Of a stretch of DNA of 48,756 nucleotides, positions 16,261 through 25,097 are shown in pieces (the first letter of the stretch is position 1; the number at the start of each line of letters is the position of its first letter). Source of the stretch: Bradyrhizobium lablabi (GTDB taxonomy: Bacteria; Pseudomonadota; Alphaproteobacteria; Rhizobiales; Xanthobacteraceae); contig NZ_LLYB01000086.1 of NCBI RefSeq assembly GCF_001440475.1, forward strand, positions 1 to 48,756. The letters are read 5' to 3'. The position numbers and the translations under genes are program-made. The notes beneath the pieces were generated by a model. That model saw only the letters and a program-made list of their open reading frames with translations, was not told where the DNA came from and did not search any database.

Positions 16261-18378
16261 TCAAACCTTCGCGCTCTCCGCCAGCCCCACCGCCCACAGC
16301 GCGAACGCATAGGCGATCGCGACTTCATCGAGCCGGTTGAAGCGGCCGGATGCGCCGCCATGGCCCGCGCCCATGTTGGTGCGCAGCAGCACCGGGCCGC
16401 CGCCCGACATCGTCGGGCGCAGCCGCGCGATCCATTTCGCCGGCTCCCAATAGGTGACGCGCGGATCGGTCAGGCCGCCCATTGCCAGGATCGCCGGATA
16501 GTCCTTCGCCGCGAGATTGTCGTACGGCGAGTAGGAAAAAATGGTGCGAAAATCCTTTTCGCTCTCGATCGGGTTACCCCATTCCGGCCATTCCGGCGGC
16601 GTCAGCGGCAGCGTGTCGTCGAGCATCGTGTTCAACACGTCGACGAACGGCACCTCGGCGACGATGCCCGCGAACAGCTCGCCTGATCGGTTGGCGACCG
16701 CGCCCATCAGCATGCCGCCGGCGCTGCCGCCATGGCCGACGATGCGTTTTGCGCGCGTATACTTTGCCTCGATCAGCGCGCGCCCGGCGGCCGCGAAATC
16801 GTCGAACGAGTTCGTCTTCTTCTCGCGTTTGCCATCGAGATACCAGCCCCAGCCCTTGTCCGCGCCGCCTCTGATATGGGCGATAGCGTAGACAAAACCG
16901 CGGTCGACCAGCGACAGCCGGTTGGCCGAAAACGAAGCCGGCATCGCCATGCCGTAGGAGCCGTAGCCGTAAAGCAGGAGCGGCGCGCTGCCGTCGCGCA
17001 CCAGGTCTTTCCGATGAAGGATCGAGACCGGCACCTGCGCGCCGTCATGCGAGGTGGCCATGATGCGCGTGGTGACGTAGTCGGCCGGGTTGTGGCCGGA
17101 CGGAATTTCCTGCCGCTTGCGCAAGATCCGCGCCCGCGTCGCCATGTCGTAATCATAGACCTCCGCCGGCGTCGTCATCGACGAATAGGAGAACCGCAGG
17201 TTCGTGGTCTCGAACTCGTAGCTGCCCATGGTGTCCAGCGAGTAGGCGGCCTCGTCGAAAGCAATGGCGTGCTCTTCGCCGTTAGCGAGGTCACGGATGA
17301 TGATCGCGGGCAGCGCGTTAGCGCGCTCCAGCCGCACCAAGTGGCCGGCATAGAGCTCGACATCGAGCACATAGACGCCCTCGCGATACGGAATCAGGTC
17401 GTGCCAGTTGGCGCGTTCGGGCGCGGCGAGCGGCGCGGCGACGACCTTGAAGTCGATGGCGTTGTCCGCATTGGTGAGAATGAACAATTCATCGCCGCGG
17501 TCGGCGATCGAATATTGCACGCCTTCCTCGCGCGCAGCGACGAGGCGCGGCGGCGCATCTGGATTGGCGAGATCGATCAGCCGTTGCTCTGATGTCTCAT
17601 GGTCGCCGCCGGCGATCACGCAGAAGCGGCCGGAGGAGCTTTCATGCAGATGAGTGAACCAGCCGGAATCCTGCTCTTCATAAACAAGCGTGTCGTCAGC
17701 CTGCGTCGTGCCGAGCTTATGGCGCCACACCTGCATCGGGCGGTGGTTGTCGTCGAGCTTCACATAGAAGAAGCTCGCGCAGTCCATGCTCCAGACGATG
17801 CCGCCGTCGGTCTCCTCGACCAGGTCGTCGCGGTCGATGCCTGTGGCCCAGTCGCGCACGCGGATCGAAAAATATTCCGAGCCCTTGGTGTCGGCGCTCC
17901 ATGCCTGCAATTGATGGTCATGCGAATGCCGCGCGCTGCCGAACTTGAAATATTCATGATCCTTGGCCAGCGCATCGCCGTCGAGCACGATCTGCACGTC
18001 GCCGCCATCGCGCGGCGTGCGGCCGAACAGCTCGTGCTGTCCGCCCTCGCGGAATTTTCGCAAATAGGCAAACGGGCCGTCCGGCGCCGGCACGCTGGAA
18101 TCGTCTTCCTTGATCCGCCCGCGCATTTCCGCCACGAGTTTCTTCTGCAACGGTGCGGTGTGGCCGAGCAGGCTCTCCGTGTAGTCGTTTTCGGCTTCGA
18201 GGTATTTTCTGATGTCCGGATCGAGTATCGAAGGATCGCGCAGCACTTCCTGCCACCGGGCGTCTTTCAGCCAGGCGTAATCGTCCGTCACCGTGATGCC
18301 GTGCGTGGTGAAGGTGTGCGGGCGCTTCGGCGCTACGGGGGGCGACAGGGCAGGTCTTTTGGCGGCGGCTTGGGTCAC
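16261..18378 (-). CDS. ptrB: Oligopeptidase B (prolyl oligopeptidase family S9A)
   Basis: The 705-residue serine peptidase has an N-terminal beta-propeller (about 70-410) and a C-terminal alpha/beta hydrolase domain. The triad is S552 (GGSAGG), D638 (LTDPRV) and H673 (GAGHGG). Size and the order of motifs (ILHRKD, LLYGYGSYG, GGADKGWGWY) fit oligopeptidase B, which cuts short peptides after Arg or Lys. There is no signal peptide, so it is cytosolic. I use the GTG at 18378, which has GAGGAA 6 bases upstream; the frame is open to 18567 but that part runs through a dispersed repeat (18460-18548). Confidence 0.9.
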   Translation of the reverse strand: MTQAAAKRPALSPPVAPKRPHTFTTHGITVTDDYAWLKDARWQEVLRDPSILDPDIRKYLEAENDYTESLLGHTAPLQKKLVAEMRGRIKEDDSSVPAPDGPFAYLRKFREGGQHELFGRTPRDGGDVQIVLDGDALAKDHEYFKFGSARHSHDHQLQAWSADTKGSEYFSIRVRDWATGIDRDDLVEETDGGIVWSMDCASFFYVKLDDNHRPMQVWRHKLGTTQADDTLVYEEQDSGWFTHLHESSSGRFCVIAGGDHETSEQRLIDLANPDAPPRLVAAREEGVQYSIADRGDELFILTNADNAIDFKVVAAPLAAPERANWHDLIPYREGVYVLDVELYAGHLVRLERANALPAIIIRDLANGEEHAIAFDEAAYSLDTMGSYEFETTNLRFSYSSMTTPAEVYDYDMATRARILRKRQEIPSGHNPADYVTTRIMATSHDGAQVPVSILHRKDLVRDGSAPLLLYGYGSYGMAMPASFSANRLSLVDRGFVYAIAHIRGGADKGWGWYLDGKREKKTNSFDDFAAAGRALIEAKYTRAKRIVGHGGSAGGMLMGAVANRSGELFAGIVAEVPFVDVLNTMLDDTLPLTPPEWPEWGNPIESEKDFRTIFSYSPYDNLAAKDYPAILAMGGLTDPRVTYWEPAKWIARLRPTMSGGGPVLLRTNMGAGHGGASGRFNRLDEVAIAYAFALWAVGLAESAKV

Positions 18379-18459
18379 GCGGTTCCTCGTGAGGCTTAAT
18401 GATTGAGCCTTATATCGGGGCGAATGTGGCGGATTACCAGATGCGCCGTACGGAGACCT

Positions 18460-18548
18460 GTAGGGTGGGCAAAGCGACAGCGTGCCCACCATCCATCGTC
18501 GAATCGTAACGCGAATGGTGAACACGCTGCGCTTTGCCGACCCTGCGA
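18460..18548 (+). repeat. Imperfect dispersed inverted repeat (GGGTGGGCAAAGC type)
   Basis: The left arm, GGGTGGGCAAAGCG with GCGTGCCCACCAT (18463-18492), and the right arm, ATGGTGAACACGCTGCGC then TTTGCCGACCC (18515-18543), are imperfect complements. It lies between the divergent ptrB gene and an unknown gene. Frames running through it are not coding. Confidence 0.65.
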
Positions 18549-18666
18549 TTCGGCTGGAGCGGCTCAAGGCGCAATTCGACGCTTGAAGCGGGCGGCTGCC
18601 CTTTACGAAGACTTAACCGGTTCGTTGCCACAACCCATGGGTGCGCAAACTGCGAGCCATGCCTGT

Positions 18667-19491
18667 ATGCGACTGTTGCTGACACCGGTGATGTGGACAG
18701 CCGCTCTGGCTGTCGTCGGCATCTTTGCCCATGGCGAACTTGTTCGCGACTGGCGTGTTCCGCGCTCGGGCCAGTCAGTCAATTCGGTCATGGCCGTCAC
18801 CTACAGCATCGACATGGCCGATGTGAACAAGCTCGAAGCCGAGAGCAAGCGGAAATATGGCGAGGGTATTCGGATTTCGCTGGAAGTCGGTCGCGAAACC
18901 CTCGACGTCACGAAGGACGAAAAGGTTCTCGAAACGCACGAGCAGATCAAGTCGTTTGAGGGCGTGTATGGAATGTTTGTGGTCGGCCGAAACAATCGGG
19001 TGACCACAAGGTTTCCGTTCAGCATCGCAGTTCGGCAGGAGCCCTCGTCGCTCAATCGGTCAGTCCGCGATTGGTTCAAGAACCGTTTCAAGAGCGTGCC
19101 GCAGCGGTGGTTCGAGTTCGACGATAGCGAATGGACGATAGATCGCTGTGCTGCGTTGCCCGACGGCCTCGGCCTCGGAAAGGCCGGGCGTGCGCTGCTT
19201 CTGCGTGAGGGCACGGCCTGCGTGGTGACCTGGAAAGGACAGCAACCGGGGTCGATGCTCATCAGCGTCAGTCTGGCAAAGGGGGATCCGTGGATGCGGC
19301 CATTTACCCGTCGGCTCTGCCGCTCCATCACGGAAGCGGCGCTCGAACGATTTACGCCCGGCGAGCCAGGCAGTCCGAAATACGCGGCGTGCATCCTGGT
19401 TGACCGGCCCGCTCACGTCAGCGCCCAAAAATCGCTATCCGTCAGCGTGTACGATGTCGGGGTGGGTAACGCACTCGCGCGTATCGAGTAA
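18667..19491 (+). CDS. Unknown membrane-anchored or exported protein
   Basis: I do not recognise this protein. From the ATG at 18667 it has 274 residues: a hydrophobic N-terminal segment (LLLTPVMWTAALAVVGIFA) that could be a signal peptide or anchor, then a soluble region with mixed beta/alpha character. Four or so Cys residues (such as DRCAAL, TACVV, RRLCRS, AACIL) could form disulfides in the periplasm. An ATG at 18637 would add 10 residues; no start has a clear ribosome site. Codon use is a little less GC-biased than its neighbours. It is convergent with the ABC permease gene. Confidence 0.6.
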   Translation: MRLLLTPVMWTAALAVVGIFAHGELVRDWRVPRSGQSVNSVMAVTYSIDMADVNKLEAESKRKYGEGIRISLEVGRETLDVTKDEKVLETHEQIKSFEGVYGMFVVGRNNRVTTRFPFSIAVRQEPSSLNRSVRDWFKNRFKSVPQRWFEFDDSEWTIDRCAALPDGLGLGKAGRALLLREGTACVVTWKGQQPGSMLISVSLAKGDPWMRPFTRRLCRSITEAALERFTPGEPGSPKYAACILVDRPAHVSAQKSLSVSVYDVGVGNALARIE

Positions 19492-19547
19492 CGCCGGTCT
19501 GAACGCTACGCCGCGAAAAAGCATCGCTCGACGCGCGGCGACCGGCA

Positions 19548-21260
19548 CTAGCTATTCCTTAACCTCGCACCCGCGCCGCCGCCGAACATCGGGATCCGGT
19601 TGACTGCCAGCACCACCGCAAACGTGATCACCAGCATCGCGATGCCGAGCACCGAAATCGCGGCCAGGTCGCCGCTTTCGTTGAGGTCGTAGATCAAAAC
19701 CGACAGCACCTTGGTCTGCGAGGTGAACAGCACGATCGCGGCGGATAATTCCCGCATCACGCCGATGAAGATGAAGCACCAGGTCGCGATCACGCCAGTG
19801 CGCAGCAGTGGCGCGGTGATCTGGCGCAGCGCCTGCAGCCGCGTCGCGCCGAGGATGCGGCTGGCGTCTTCCAGCTCGGGATGAATGGTCGCGAACGCTG
19901 CCTGCAATTGCTGATAGGCGGACGGGAGGTTGATAGTGAGGAACGCCAGCAGCAGGATCCATAGCGTGCCGTAGAGCACGAAGGGCGGCCGCGTGTAGCT
20001 CAGGAATAATCCGACGCCGAGGACGATGCCGGGCACGGCGACCGGGGCGGTTGCTAGAAAGCCGAGCAGGCGATGGCTCGCGATCACGCGGCGGGTCGTG
20101 ACATAGGCGACCACGAGCGCGAGGATCGTGCCGACGGTCGCCGTCGATGCGCCGAGGATCACCGTGTTCTTGAGCGCGAGCTGGGTCGACGACAATTCGG
20201 TGAACACGAAGACGATGTTGTGCAGGGTGGCCGTCGATGGCGTCACCAGCGTGGTCGCGTTCGGCGAGAACGCGGCGTTGAGCAACGCGAAATAGGGCAG
20301 GAACACCGGGTTCAGCAGCACGAGGAGGCAGAACGCCAGCGCCGCCCAGCGCCATCCTCCCATCTCGATCGGACGCGGCGCGCCGTATTTGCCGCCGACC
20401 ACGGAAAAGCCGCGGCGGCCGAGCAGGAATTTTTGGCCCTGCAGCAGCAACATCGTCAGCAGCAACAGCGGCACGGCGGCTGCTGCTGCCAGTTCGAGCT
20501 TTGGCGGGTACTGGAACAGGCTCCAGATTTTCGTCGTCATGGTGTGGAAGCCGGCCGGAAGCGCCAGGATCGCGGGCGAGCCGAACAGCGTCATCGCCTG
20601 CAGGAAGGCGATCAGCGCGCCGGCGACCAGCGCGGGCAGGGCGAGCGGAATCGTGACGCGCCGCGCCGTGGTCCACGCCTTGCCGCCGAGAATGGCGGAG
20701 GCGTCTTCCAGTTCGCCCGGCATGTTGTCGAGCGCGTTGGCGACCAGCACGAACACGAACGGAAAGGTGTAGCAGGAGATCACGAAGATCAGGCCGGTCA
20801 GCGAGTAGATGTCGAACAGGGGATCTTCGGCGCCGGTGAGGTAGCGGTAGAGCTGGTTCAGCATGCCGCTGTTCGGCGCCGCCAACAGTTCCCAGGCGAC
20901 CGCGCCGAGAAACGGCGGCGTCACGAAGGAAGCCGTCAGCAGTGCGCGGATGGTCTGCCGCCCCGGCATGTCGGTGCGCGACACCAGCCAGCCGATCGGG
21001 GCGGCGACGAGGCAGCAGATCACCGCCGAGGTGGTGGCGATGATCGCGGTCGTCAGCAGCGGATCGAGGAAGGCGGGATCGGTGAACAGCGTGACGAAAT
21101 TCTGCAGCGTCGGCCGCCGCGCCTTGTCGGTGAAGGCGAACACGACGAGCCACGACAGCGGCAGCACAATCAGCACGATCATGAAGGCCGCGAACAGCCA
21201 CAGCACAGGCCGCGTGACGTCGATGCGGCGTTTGGGGGTGTCGGTGGTGGTGATGGTCAT
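19548..21260 (-). CDS. ABC transporter permease, two-module iron/phosphonate type
   Basis: The 570-residue membrane protein contains two copies of the BPD permease domain in one chain, each with about six membrane segments and an EAA-like loop (DASAILGGKAWTTARRVTIP near 200 and DASRILGATRLQALRQITAP near 480). This fused layout is typical of FbpB/SfuB iron(III) and 2-aminoethylphosphonate-type importers. It is the last gene of a leftward operon with a binding protein and an ATPase. The ATG at 21260 is preferred over a GTG at 21269. An exact substrate cannot be read. Confidence 0.88.
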   Translation of the reverse strand: MTITTTDTPKRRIDVTRPVLWLFAAFMIVLIVLPLSWLVVFAFTDKARRPTLQNFVTLFTDPAFLDPLLTTAIIATTSAVICCLVAAPIGWLVSRTDMPGRQTIRALLTASFVTPPFLGAVAWELLAAPNSGMLNQLYRYLTGAEDPLFDIYSLTGLIFVISCYTFPFVFVLVANALDNMPGELEDASAILGGKAWTTARRVTIPLALPALVAGALIAFLQAMTLFGSPAILALPAGFHTMTTKIWSLFQYPPKLELAAAAAVPLLLLTMLLLQGQKFLLGRRGFSVVGGKYGAPRPIEMGGWRWAALAFCLLVLLNPVFLPYFALLNAAFSPNATTLVTPSTATLHNIVFVFTELSSTQLALKNTVILGASTATVGTILALVVAYVTTRRVIASHRLLGFLATAPVAVPGIVLGVGLFLSYTRPPFVLYGTLWILLLAFLTINLPSAYQQLQAAFATIHPELEDASRILGATRLQALRQITAPLLRTGVIATWCFIFIGVMRELSAAIVLFTSQTKVLSVLIYDLNESGDLAAISVLGIAMLVITFAVVLAVNRIPMFGGGAGARLRNS

Positions 21261-21282
21261 ATGATCCACGAGTCAGATGTTT

Positions 21283-21384
21283 CCCTCATCCTGAGGAGCC
21301 GCGCAGCGGCATCTCGAAGGATGAATGGCACCAGCGGGGCCTCATGGTTCGAGACGGCGCTCCGCGCCTCCTCACCATGAGGAG
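21283..21384 (+). repeat. Dispersed repeat (CCCTCATCCTGAGGAG type)
   Basis: The segment begins CCCTCATCCTGAGGAG and ends CTCCTCACCATGAGGAG, with CATCTCGAAGGATGA and TCATGGTTCGAGACG inside, so arms pair in several ways. It fills the gap between the binding-protein stop (21390) and the permease start (21260), within the transport operon. Confidence 0.65.
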
Positions 21385-21389
21385 ATAGG

Positions 21390-22457
21390 TCAAACCCTGA
21401 ACAGCCGCGCATAACGCGTCTTGATTTCCTCAGCCATCTTCTCCACGCCCTCCGCATCCTCCTTCATCAGCTTGATGTCGGAGATCTTCCGCCGTCCCGG
21501 CTTCGACTGCACCTGCGCGTGGACCGAATATTGCGCGGTGAAGTCGACGAAGAATTGCTGCGTCTCGCGCGTATGCAGCCAGGCCTGGAACAGTTTTGCG
21601 GCATTGGGATGCGGCGCGGTCTTGAAGATGCCGGTCGGCCCGGAAATCGTCGGCGTGCCCTCGGTCGGATATACCGGCTCGACCGGCTGGCCGGCTTCCT
21701 TCAAAAGCACGATGCCGTATTCGTTGCCGTCGGCCATCACCGCGCGCTCGCCGAGTGACAGCTTCTTCGGCGGATCGGTCGACGACTGCACCTGCATCAC
21801 GCGTTGCCTGGCCAGCTTCTCCATGTATTCCCAGCCGAGCTCGCGCACCATCTGGAAGGTCGCGGTCATGATGGTGCCGCTATAGGCCGGGTGTCCCTTC
21901 ACCATCTTGCCCGCCCATTTGGGGTCGAGCAGATCGGCAAAGCTCTTCGGCGCGTCCTCGGGCTTCACAAGGTTGGTGTTGTAGGCGATCGACGACAGCC
22001 ACACGCGTGAGGTCGCGAACATGCCGTCGGGATCGCGATAGCTTTCCGGAAAATGTTTTGCGACATCCTCTGGCACGAGCGGCATCAGCCAGCCGTTCTT
22101 CTTCCAGCTGATGAAGTGCGAGGCGTCGGAAGAGTTGACGATATCGGCGGCGCGAATGTTGCTGGCAAATTCCTGGTCGATCCGCTGAAACAGCCGCTCC
22201 GAGCCCGAACGCTCGATCTGAATGGTGATGCCGGGAAAGGCGGCCTCGAATGCCTTGCCGAGCTTTTCGCCGACCGGCAGGTCCATCGAGGAATAATAGA
22301 TCAGCTTGCCTTCCTTCTTCGCCGCTTCCACCAGCGCCGGTGTGACCGCGACCGGCTCCGGCGCCTGCGCGCGGGCGGGGGAGGCGAACACGGTTCCTGC
22401 GGCAAGCGCGACTGAGCCTTGCAGGACGTCGCGTCTGGAAAGTCTCCGTCCCTTCAT
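21390..22457 (-). CDS. ABC transporter substrate-binding protein, iron(III)/AEP type
   Basis: The 355-residue protein has a Tat-like leader (SRRDVLQG at 7-14, Ala-rich core, cleavage near ARAQA about residue 31) and a class II periplasmic binding fold of the FbpA/FutA/PhnS group (KEGKLIYYSSMDLPVGEKLGKAF is split through the first strand and helix; later NTNLVKPEDAPKSFADLLDP and LFQAWLHTRETQQFF). The family binds Fe(III), 2-aminoethylphosphonate or other anions. The ribosome site GGGGAAG precedes the ATG. It follows the ATPase gene by 24 bases. Confidence 0.87.
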   Translation of the reverse strand: MKGRRLSRRDVLQGSVALAAGTVFASPARAQAPEPVAVTPALVEAAKKEGKLIYYSSMDLPVGEKLGKAFEAAFPGITIQIERSGSERLFQRIDQEFASNIRAADIVNSSDASHFISWKKNGWLMPLVPEDVAKHFPESYRDPDGMFATSRVWLSSIAYNTNLVKPEDAPKSFADLLDPKWAGKMVKGHPAYSGTIMTATFQMVRELGWEYMEKLARQRVMQVQSSTDPPKKLSLGERAVMADGNEYGIVLLKEAGQPVEPVYPTEGTPTISGPTGIFKTAPHPNAAKLFQAWLHTRETQQFFVDFTAQYSVHAQVQSKPGRRKISDIKLMKEDAEGVEKMAEEIKTRYARLFRV

Positions 22458-22481
22458 CGCGTCTTCCCCTGTCGTTTCTTG

Positions 22482-23543
22482 TTATCGGCTGAGCGCCCGG
22501 CAGCGCTCGGGTGGGAGTGTCAGCCAGATCTCGCTGCCTTTGGGCACATTGGTTTCGGTCGGCGCGGTAGCGCGCAAACTTGTGCCGTCGGCAACTTCCA
22601 GCATGTAGTCGCGCGCCACGCCGAGGTAGACTTGCCGCGTGACGACCGCCTTGATCGCATTCTCCGGTGACGCCGGTGCCTGCGTCGCCAGACCGATATC
22701 GTGCTGCCGGATCGCGACCACTGCGCCCTGTCCCGGCGTCAGCGGCGCGCCGACGACCTTCAAGGTCGCGCCCGCGAAGGCGACATGGTTGGCGTCGCGC
22801 GCGGTGCCCTTGATGACGTTGCTGGCGCCGATGAAGCGCGCGACGAATTCGGATTCTGGCCGCGCGTAAATGTCTTCGGGCGTGCCGAGCTGATCGATCC
22901 GGCCGCCGTTCATGACAGCGATCATGTCAGCCGTGGTCATGGCCTCGGACTGGTCGTGGGTGACATAGACGGTGGTGTAGCGATATTCGTCATGCAGGCG
23001 GCGAATTTCGAACCGCATCTCCTCGCGCAGATTGGCGTCGAGATTGGAGAGCGGCTCGTCGAGCAACAGCGTCTCCGGCTCGACGATCAGCGCGCGCGCC
23101 AGCGCCACGCGCTGCTGCTGCCCGCCGGAGAGTTCGCCGGGATAGCGCTGCGCCAGCGCCTCGAGTTTTGTCGTAGCCAGGATCGCCGCAAGCTTCTTGG
23201 CAATGGTGTCGCGGTCGAGTTTGCGCAGGCGCAGGCCATAGACGATGTTCTCCGTCACCGTCATGTGCGGCCACAGCGCGTAGCTCTGAAAGATCATTGA
23301 CATGTTGCGCTGTTCGGGCGGCAGCGTGCGCGTTTTCGACGACACCAGCCGTTCCCCGACATGGATCTCGCCGTCGGAAGGCTCCAGAAAACCCGCGATC
23401 AGCCGCAGCGTCGTGGTCTTGCCGCAGCCGGACGGGCCGAGCAGGCAGACCAGTTGCCCGTGATCGATTTTCAGCGAGACGTTATCGACCACCGCAAGCG
23501 AACCAAATCGCTTGGTCAGGCCGCGCAAATCAACGGACGCCAA
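22482..23543 (-). CDS. ABC transporter ATP-binding protein, FbpC/PotA type
   Basis: The 353-residue ATPase has Walker A GPSGCGKTT, a Q-loop in IFQSYALWPHMTV, signature LSGGQQQR, Walker B LLLDEPLSNLD, and an H-loop in YVTHDQ. It also has a C-terminal regulatory TOBE domain (about 240-345), as in FbpC and PotA. I prefer a TTG start at 23543 (MASVDLRGLTKRFG) with GGGAG 8 bases upstream; a GTG at 23573 would add 10 residues. It is the first transporter gene of the leftward operon. Two palindromes (23591-23616) lie upstream. Confidence 0.88.
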   Translation of the reverse strand: MASVDLRGLTKRFGSLAVVDNVSLKIDHGQLVCLLGPSGCGKTTTLRLIAGFLEPSDGEIHVGERLVSSKTRTLPPEQRNMSMIFQSYALWPHMTVTENIVYGLRLRKLDRDTIAKKLAAILATTKLEALAQRYPGELSGGQQQRVALARALIVEPETLLLDEPLSNLDANLREEMRFEIRRLHDEYRYTTVYVTHDQSEAMTTADMIAVMNGGRIDQLGTPEDIYARPESEFVARFIGASNVIKGTARDANHVAFAGATLKVVGAPLTPGQGAVVAIRQHDIGLATQAPASPENAIKAVVTRQVYLGVARDYMLEVADGTSLRATAPTETNVPKGSEIWLTLPPERCRALSR

Positions 23544-23590
23544 TCGCCTCACTCCCACTCTTCGTTCGTGCACGGATCAGCGCCCGGCTT

Positions 23591-23616
23591 GTATGCCAGT
23601 ATACGCACTAATGCGT
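23591..23616 (+). promoter_or_regulatory. Overlapping palindromes upstream of the ABC transporter operon
   Basis: GTAT-N6-ATAC (23591-23604) overlaps ACGCA-CTAA-TGCGT (23603-23616), 48-73 bases before the ATPase start. The core CACTAAT is the same 7-mer as one arm of the palindrome at 8140-8155. It could be an operator for this transporter; the regulator is not known. Confidence 0.4.
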
Positions 23617-23631
23617 GTCGGGAAAGAGCAG

Positions 23632-23658
23632 GATGGGCGGAGCGAAGCGATACCCATC
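23632..23658 (+). repeat. Short repeat GATGGG...CCCATC
   Basis: GATGGG (23632-23637) and CCCATC (23653-23658) flank GGAGCGAAGCGATA-like sequence, a fragment of the 'agcgaagcga' repeats found elsewhere in the window. It lies between the aminotransferase stop and the ATPase start. Confidence 0.45.
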
Positions 23659-23751
23659 ATTTAGATGCGGCTGAGCGGCACGCGAGACGCGGCCTCTCTC
23701 ACCATGTGAAATGCTGGCGACGAGTCCCGTGGTCGAAGGGAATGTCGACGC

Positions 23752-24936
23752 TTACGCCCCGACGTTCTCGCCGAGATATTCGATCGCGGCTTCGGTTCCG
23801 CCCCTGCCGTGGGGAATGCCGAGCGCGGTGAGGCCGACTTCGACCACGCCGAGCGTGCCCAAAATCATCGGCGCATTCACATGGCCCATATGGGCGATGC
23901 GAAAAGCCTGGCCCGACAATTCGCCGATCCCGGTGCCGAGCACCACGCCGCATTTCTCCTTGCAGTAGCGCTGCAGCGCGGCGGGATCGTGCCCGTTCAT
24001 GGTCACCGTCGTCACCGTGTTCGAGCGCTCATTGGCCTCCGCGATGTTGAAGCCGAGCACCTGGCCCTCGCTCCACACCGCCACCGCGCGGCGCACCGCC
24101 TCGGCGAGCAGACGATGGCGCTCAAACGCGTTTTCGAGTCCTTCCGTCTGCAGCATGTCGATCGCCTTGCGCAGCGCGAACAGCAAATGCACCGGGGCGG
24201 TGCCGGCATATTTGCGGTAATGCTCGCTGCCTTCGCGCTCGGTCCAGTCCCAATAGGGCGTTCGCAGATTGGCCTTCTTGTGCACCTCCCAGGCGCGCCC
24301 GTTGGCGGCGACGAAGCCGAGGCCGGGCGGCGTCATCAGGCCCTTCTGCGAGCCGGACATCGCGACATCGACGCCCCATTTGTCCATCTCGAACGGCATG
24401 CAGCCGAGCGAGGCCACCGTGTCGACCATGAACAGCGCAGGATGTCCCGTCGACTTGATCGCCTTGCCGATCGCCTCGATATCGTTATAGGCGCCCGACG
24501 CCGTATCGACCTGCACGGCGACGATCGCCTTGATGGTGTGGTCCTTGTCCTGCCTCAACCGCGCCTCGACTTCGTCCGCACGGACCGCGCGGCGCCAGTC
24601 GCCCTTGAGCACCTCGACCTCGGCGCCCATCGCGGCCGCGGCCTGGCCCCAACCGATCGCAAAGCGTCCGCTCTCCAGCACCAGCAGCTTGTCGCCGCGC
24701 GACAGCACGTTGGAAAGCGTGGCCTCCCAGGCGCCATGGCCGTTGGCGATGTAGATGTAGGATTTGCCCTTGGTGGCGAACAGTTTTGAGAGATCGGCGA
24801 GCAGGCTTTCGGTCAGTTCCACCATCTGGCTGGAGTAAATGTCGAGCGCCGGGCGATGCATCGCCTGCAGCACCTCGTCGGGCATGGTGGTGGGTCCCGG
24901 AATGGCCAGAAACTCCCGGCCCGCGCGAACGGTCAT
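23752..24936 (-). CDS. PLP aminotransferase, serine/alanine-glyoxylate type (class V)
   Basis: The 394-residue enzyme has the class V fold of serine- or alanine-glyoxylate aminotransferases: IPGPTTMP near the N-terminus, IYIANGHGAWEATLSNVL, D172 (MVDTVAS) for the PLP ring nitrogen, and the Schiff-base K198 in SGSQKGLMTPPGLGF. It would move an amino group from Ser or Ala to glyoxylate, or in some relatives to another oxo acid. AAGGA precedes the ATG at 24936. It is upstream of, and on the same strand as, the iron/AEP-type ABC transporter, though 208 bases separate it from the ATPase gene, so co-transcription is uncertain. Confidence 0.88.
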   Translation of the reverse strand: MTVRAGREFLAIPGPTTMPDEVLQAMHRPALDIYSSQMVELTESLLADLSKLFATKGKSYIYIANGHGAWEATLSNVLSRGDKLLVLESGRFAIGWGQAAAAMGAEVEVLKGDWRRAVRADEVEARLRQDKDHTIKAIVAVQVDTASGAYNDIEAIGKAIKSTGHPALFMVDTVASLGCMPFEMDKWGVDVAMSGSQKGLMTPPGLGFVAANGRAWEVHKKANLRTPYWDWTEREGSEHYRKYAGTAPVHLLFALRKAIDMLQTEGLENAFERHRLLAEAVRRAVAVWSEGQVLGFNIAEANERSNTVTTVTMNGHDPAALQRYCKEKCGVVLGTGIGELSGQAFRIAHMGHVNAPMILGTLGVVEVGLTALGIPHGRGGTEAAIEYLGENVGA

Positions 24937-25009
24937 TGTTGGTTTTCCTTATGGGTAAGCACGCGGAATCGAGGCGTGAGGTTTGGCTGAGATAATATTC
25001 GATCGGAAC

Positions 25010-25072
25010 CGTCATTGCGAGCGCAGCGAAGCAATCCAGAGTAGCAAAAAAGATCAAATTGCTCTGATTGCT
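25010..25072 (+). repeat. Degenerate copy of the CGTCATTGC palindromic repeat
   Basis: CGTCATTGCGAGCGCAGCG starts at 25010, followed by AAGCAATCCAGAG (25029-25041), which pairs with CTCTGATTGCT (25062-25072) with one base missing. It is the same family as the elements at 12602 and 48658. Confidence 0.75.
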
Positions 25073-25097
25073 CCGCGCCCCGCGATGGCCACGCCGG

